Assembly: GCA_016882585.1 (NCBI GenBank)
Contig: VGPP01000077.1
Coordinates: forward strand, 1-7,572
DNA: 7,572 nt
Source of the DNA: Cyanobacteria bacterium M_surface_7_m2_037
GTDB taxonomy: Bacteria > Cyanobacteriota > Cyanobacteriia > PCC-6307 > Cyanobiaceae
Direction: 5' to 3'
Position 1 is the stretch's first letter; each line of letters starts with the position of its first letter. Under the pieces are notes generated by a model. The model was given only the letters and a program-made list of their open reading frames with translations, made no database searches and was not told the origin of the DNA. Positions 5,970-7,572 of this stretch are shown piece by piece. Both the position numbers and the translations under genes were made by a program.

Positions 5970-6006
5970 TCTGGGTATTCCGGTTCATCCAGAACGCTGA
6001 TTCGTG

Positions 6007-6034
6007 AAACCTCGGCCACTGGCTGGGGTTTTTT
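6007..6034 (+). terminator. Rho-independent terminator after petD
   Basis: An 8-bp stem, CCTCGGCC at 6010-6017 with GGCTGGGG at 6021-6028, has a 3-base loop (ACT) and two G-U pairs. It is extended by three A-T pairs from AAA at 6007-6009 and followed by six T residues at 6029-6034. It ends the petB-petD transcript. In the opposite direction the same stem is followed only by TTT, so it would serve the convergent GH100 gene poorly. A second dyad, CATGC at 6035-6039 with GCATG at 6045-6049, lies between it and the GH100 stop. Confidence 0.85.
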
Positions 6035-6054
6035 CATGCCCGCCGCATGGGGCG

Positions 6055-7506
6055 TCAGTCGCGGTTGATGTCGAGCAGGCCGGCGTCGCTGGGATTCACC
6101 CGCAGCAGATGGTGCAGCATCAGGAATCCCACGATGGTCCAGGTTTGGTAGGTGCGGGCCTGTTGCCCCACCCAGGTACCGGTCGGACCATCAAAGTATT
6201 CAGCCCATTGCTGGCGGGGCAGCTGGTTGAGCTGCATCCAGTAGCACTCCTCGAGCATGGCCCGCATCTGTCCCATCAGCAGTACATCGGCCTGGGGATA
6301 GCGCTGTTCATGCAGCAGCAAGGCTCCCGCCAGATACCAGAGCAGGCTGGGCCAGTGCCCACCGTTGTGATAGCTCCAGGGCCAGTTCTTCGGATCGGAG
6401 CCGGTTTTCTCACTCCACTCGTTCCCTTCCAGGGGGGGGTGGCAGATCCGCATCGGCATCTGCGCCATCAGGTGCTCGCGGTTGTGCAGCACCAGCCGGA
6501 ACAGGGCGCGCTGCTGCGGAGCGGTGATCAGCTCGAACAGGCAGGCCAGGCAATTCCCCAGGCTGTAGAAGCGAAAGTCCGGCCGGCCGGTGCGCATGTT
6601 GCCGATCAGGTAGCCGCCCCGGTTTTCCAACCAGTCCTGCAGCCAGGGGGGGATCACCTGCGGTTGCACGTTGAATTCGTTCAGCATCTGGGTGTCGCCG
6701 TACTGCTCGGTGGGTCTGCGCCGCAGCACCTGCATGGTTTTGCTCGTCACCCAGTAGTGCTTGAGCAGATAACGCCGTAGCTCGTGCTTCCACTCACGGG
6801 TGAGCACCAGCCGTTGCTCCAGCAGCCGACTGTTGTGACTCTTCTGTGCCAGAGCCATCAGCTGGCAGCAACTGCCCAGGCAGCCGTAGAGCAGCGCCTC
6901 AATTTCCAGGGGGGCTCCCCACACATCCATGGGGCGATCAATCATGAAGGCGCAATCCGGCACAAACAGCACCGGCGTGCCTTCGAAGGTGGGGTGCAGC
7001 ACCAGATCGAGCAGGAGTTGCACGCCGCGCTGCACCCGTTGACTGGCCCCGAAGTCCCAGTCGCGGCTGCGGCGCACATAGAGCCAACAGAGCACGGGCC
7101 ACCACAGGCTGGCGTCCACCGAGGTGATCCGGCCAATGGAGCGCTGGCCGTAATCCGCCACCAGCACGCCGTTTTCCTCCACAAAGCTGGTGGGGAACAC
7201 GCCACGGGTTTGGTAGGCGCTGCTCTGCAGTTCCAGGCAGGTTTCCAGGAAGTTGCGCACGATGGCGAAACGCCCCTGCACCAGCAGGAGCAGCATCACG
7301 GGCACGTTGTCCCGCAGGAACACCTCGTCGTAATTGAGGGCCTGGTCTTTGCCGCCGGGATGGCTGAGGGCGGCAACGGATCCCACCAGCTCACCCCGAC
7401 TGCTGATCAAAGTGCGCTCGAAGTGCTCACGGGCTCTGCTCACCACGGCTTCTTCGCGGGAGCTGGGCCGTACCCGTAGCCGTTCCTGGCTGAATTGCCT
7501 GGCCAT
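6055..7506 (-). CDS. Glycoside hydrolase family 100, alkaline/neutral invertase-like
   Basis: The 483-residue enzyme matches family GH100, whose characterised members hydrolyse sucrose to glucose and fructose in the cytoplasm. D131 in SVDASLWW is the expected general acid (D188 in Anabaena InvA), and E363 in NEWSEKTG is the expected second catalytic carboxylate (E414 in InvA). The signature DPKN..WSYHNGG at 371-383 is intact, and FLRDNVP at 63-69 is also typical. There is no signal peptide. The length is complete and close to that of cyanobacterial InvA-type proteins. Residue 384 is His (NGGHWP), where plant enzymes carry Ser (NGGSWP). GGAGG lies 4 bases before the ATG and supports the start. 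The gene converges on petD with an 85-base spacer. An uninterrupted run of eight C on the coding strand (6432-6439) encodes part of H356-P357-P358-L359 just before E363. Function as sucrose invertase is likely by family; the substrate is not proven. Confidence 0.92.
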   Translation of the reverse strand: MARQFSQERLRVRPSSREEAVVSRAREHFERTLISSRGELVGSVAALSHPGGKDQALNYDEVFLRDNVPVMLLLLVQGRFAIVRNFLETCLELQSSAYQTRGVFPTSFVEENGVLVADYGQRSIGRITSVDASLWWPVLCWLYVRRSRDWDFGASQRVQRGVQLLLDLVLHPTFEGTPVLFVPDCAFMIDRPMDVWGAPLEIEALLYGCLGSCCQLMALAQKSHNSRLLEQRLVLTREWKHELRRYLLKHYWVTSKTMQVLRRRPTEQYGDTQMLNEFNVQPQVIPPWLQDWLENRGGYLIGNMRTGRPDFRFYSLGNCLACLFELITAPQQRALFRLVLHNREHLMAQMPMRICHPPLEGNEWSEKTGSDPKNWPWSYHNGGHWPSLLWYLAGALLLHEQRYPQADVLLMGQMRAMLEECYWMQLNQLPRQQWAEYFDGPTGTWVGQQARTYQTWTIVGFLMLHHLLRVNPSDAGLLDINRD

Positions 7507-7572
7507 CCGACCTCCGGCCCCAGGGCCTCACTGGCCTAAACCCTAGAAATGGCAAGCGGTCTCGTCATCCTC
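7507..7572 (-). promoter_or_regulatory. Leader upstream of the GH100 gene
   Basis: These 66 bases run to the window edge. On the minus strand GGAGG at 7515-7511 is a Shine-Dalgarno sequence 4 bases before the ATG. A short GC-rich dyad, GGCCC-CA-GGGCC at 7516-7527, directly abuts it and could form a tight structure near the ribosome site. TTGCCA lies farther upstream, but no -10 box stands at the right distance, so I do not call a promoter. No other gene is visible here. Confidence 0.4.

Noticed and set aside
6004..7479. Two plus-strand frames (258 and 231 codons) opposite the invertase gene
   Set aside because: Both are antisense to the GH100 gene, whose catalytic motifs are intact, and show no domain.

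Overview
The window comes from a high-GC picocyanobacterium of the Synechococcus/Cyanobium (marine subcluster 5-like) group. The evidence is near-canonical cytochrome b6 (petB) and subunit IV (petD) of the cytochrome b6f complex, a thylakoid-type carboxyl-terminal processing protease divergent from petB, a MinC of cyanobacterial type, and a GH100 invertase. Coding density is very high, several neighbouring genes overlap by 1 to 4 bases, and no gap exceeds about 125 bases. I see no tRNA, rRNA, CRISPR array, transposase or prophage gene.

Left arm (1-1444, + strand): the 3' end of a phospholipase-D-superfamily gene is followed by two half-size chromate-transporter (CHR) genes. The three are joined by stop/start overlaps and look like one operon. 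Central left block (4604 down to 1395, - strand): ctpA, then an HD-domain (SAMHD1-like) phosphohydrolase, then minC, tightly packed with a TGATG overlap and a one-base gap, so probably co-transcribed. minC converges on the second chromate gene and overlaps its 3' end by 50 bases. From memory, minC in relatives is followed by minD and minE; here it is followed by the unrelated chromate operon on the opposite strand. This points to a rearrangement or insertion boundary near 1395-1480.

Central right block (4682-5969, + strand): petB and petD form the usual pair, separated by a 124-base spacer that contains a 10-bp hairpin. A strong intrinsic terminator follows petD. The 77-base ctpA/petB spacer must hold two divergent promoters. 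Right arm (7506 down to 6055, - strand): a complete GH100 alkaline/neutral invertase-like gene converges on petD.

Functionally the window joins photosynthetic electron transport (petB, petD), probable maturation of photosystem II D1 (ctpA), nucleotide or phosphate metabolism (HD protein), septum placement (minC), sucrose breakdown (GH100) and an oxyanion transporter pair. The observations most worth a second look are the missing minDE with an extended MinC tail, an 8-residue N-terminal insertion in cytochrome b6 that looks like a small duplication, the PLD-CHR-CHR operon, and the petB-petD spacer hairpin. I did not find a clear new multi-gene system; most of the window is recognisable core cyanobacterial content.
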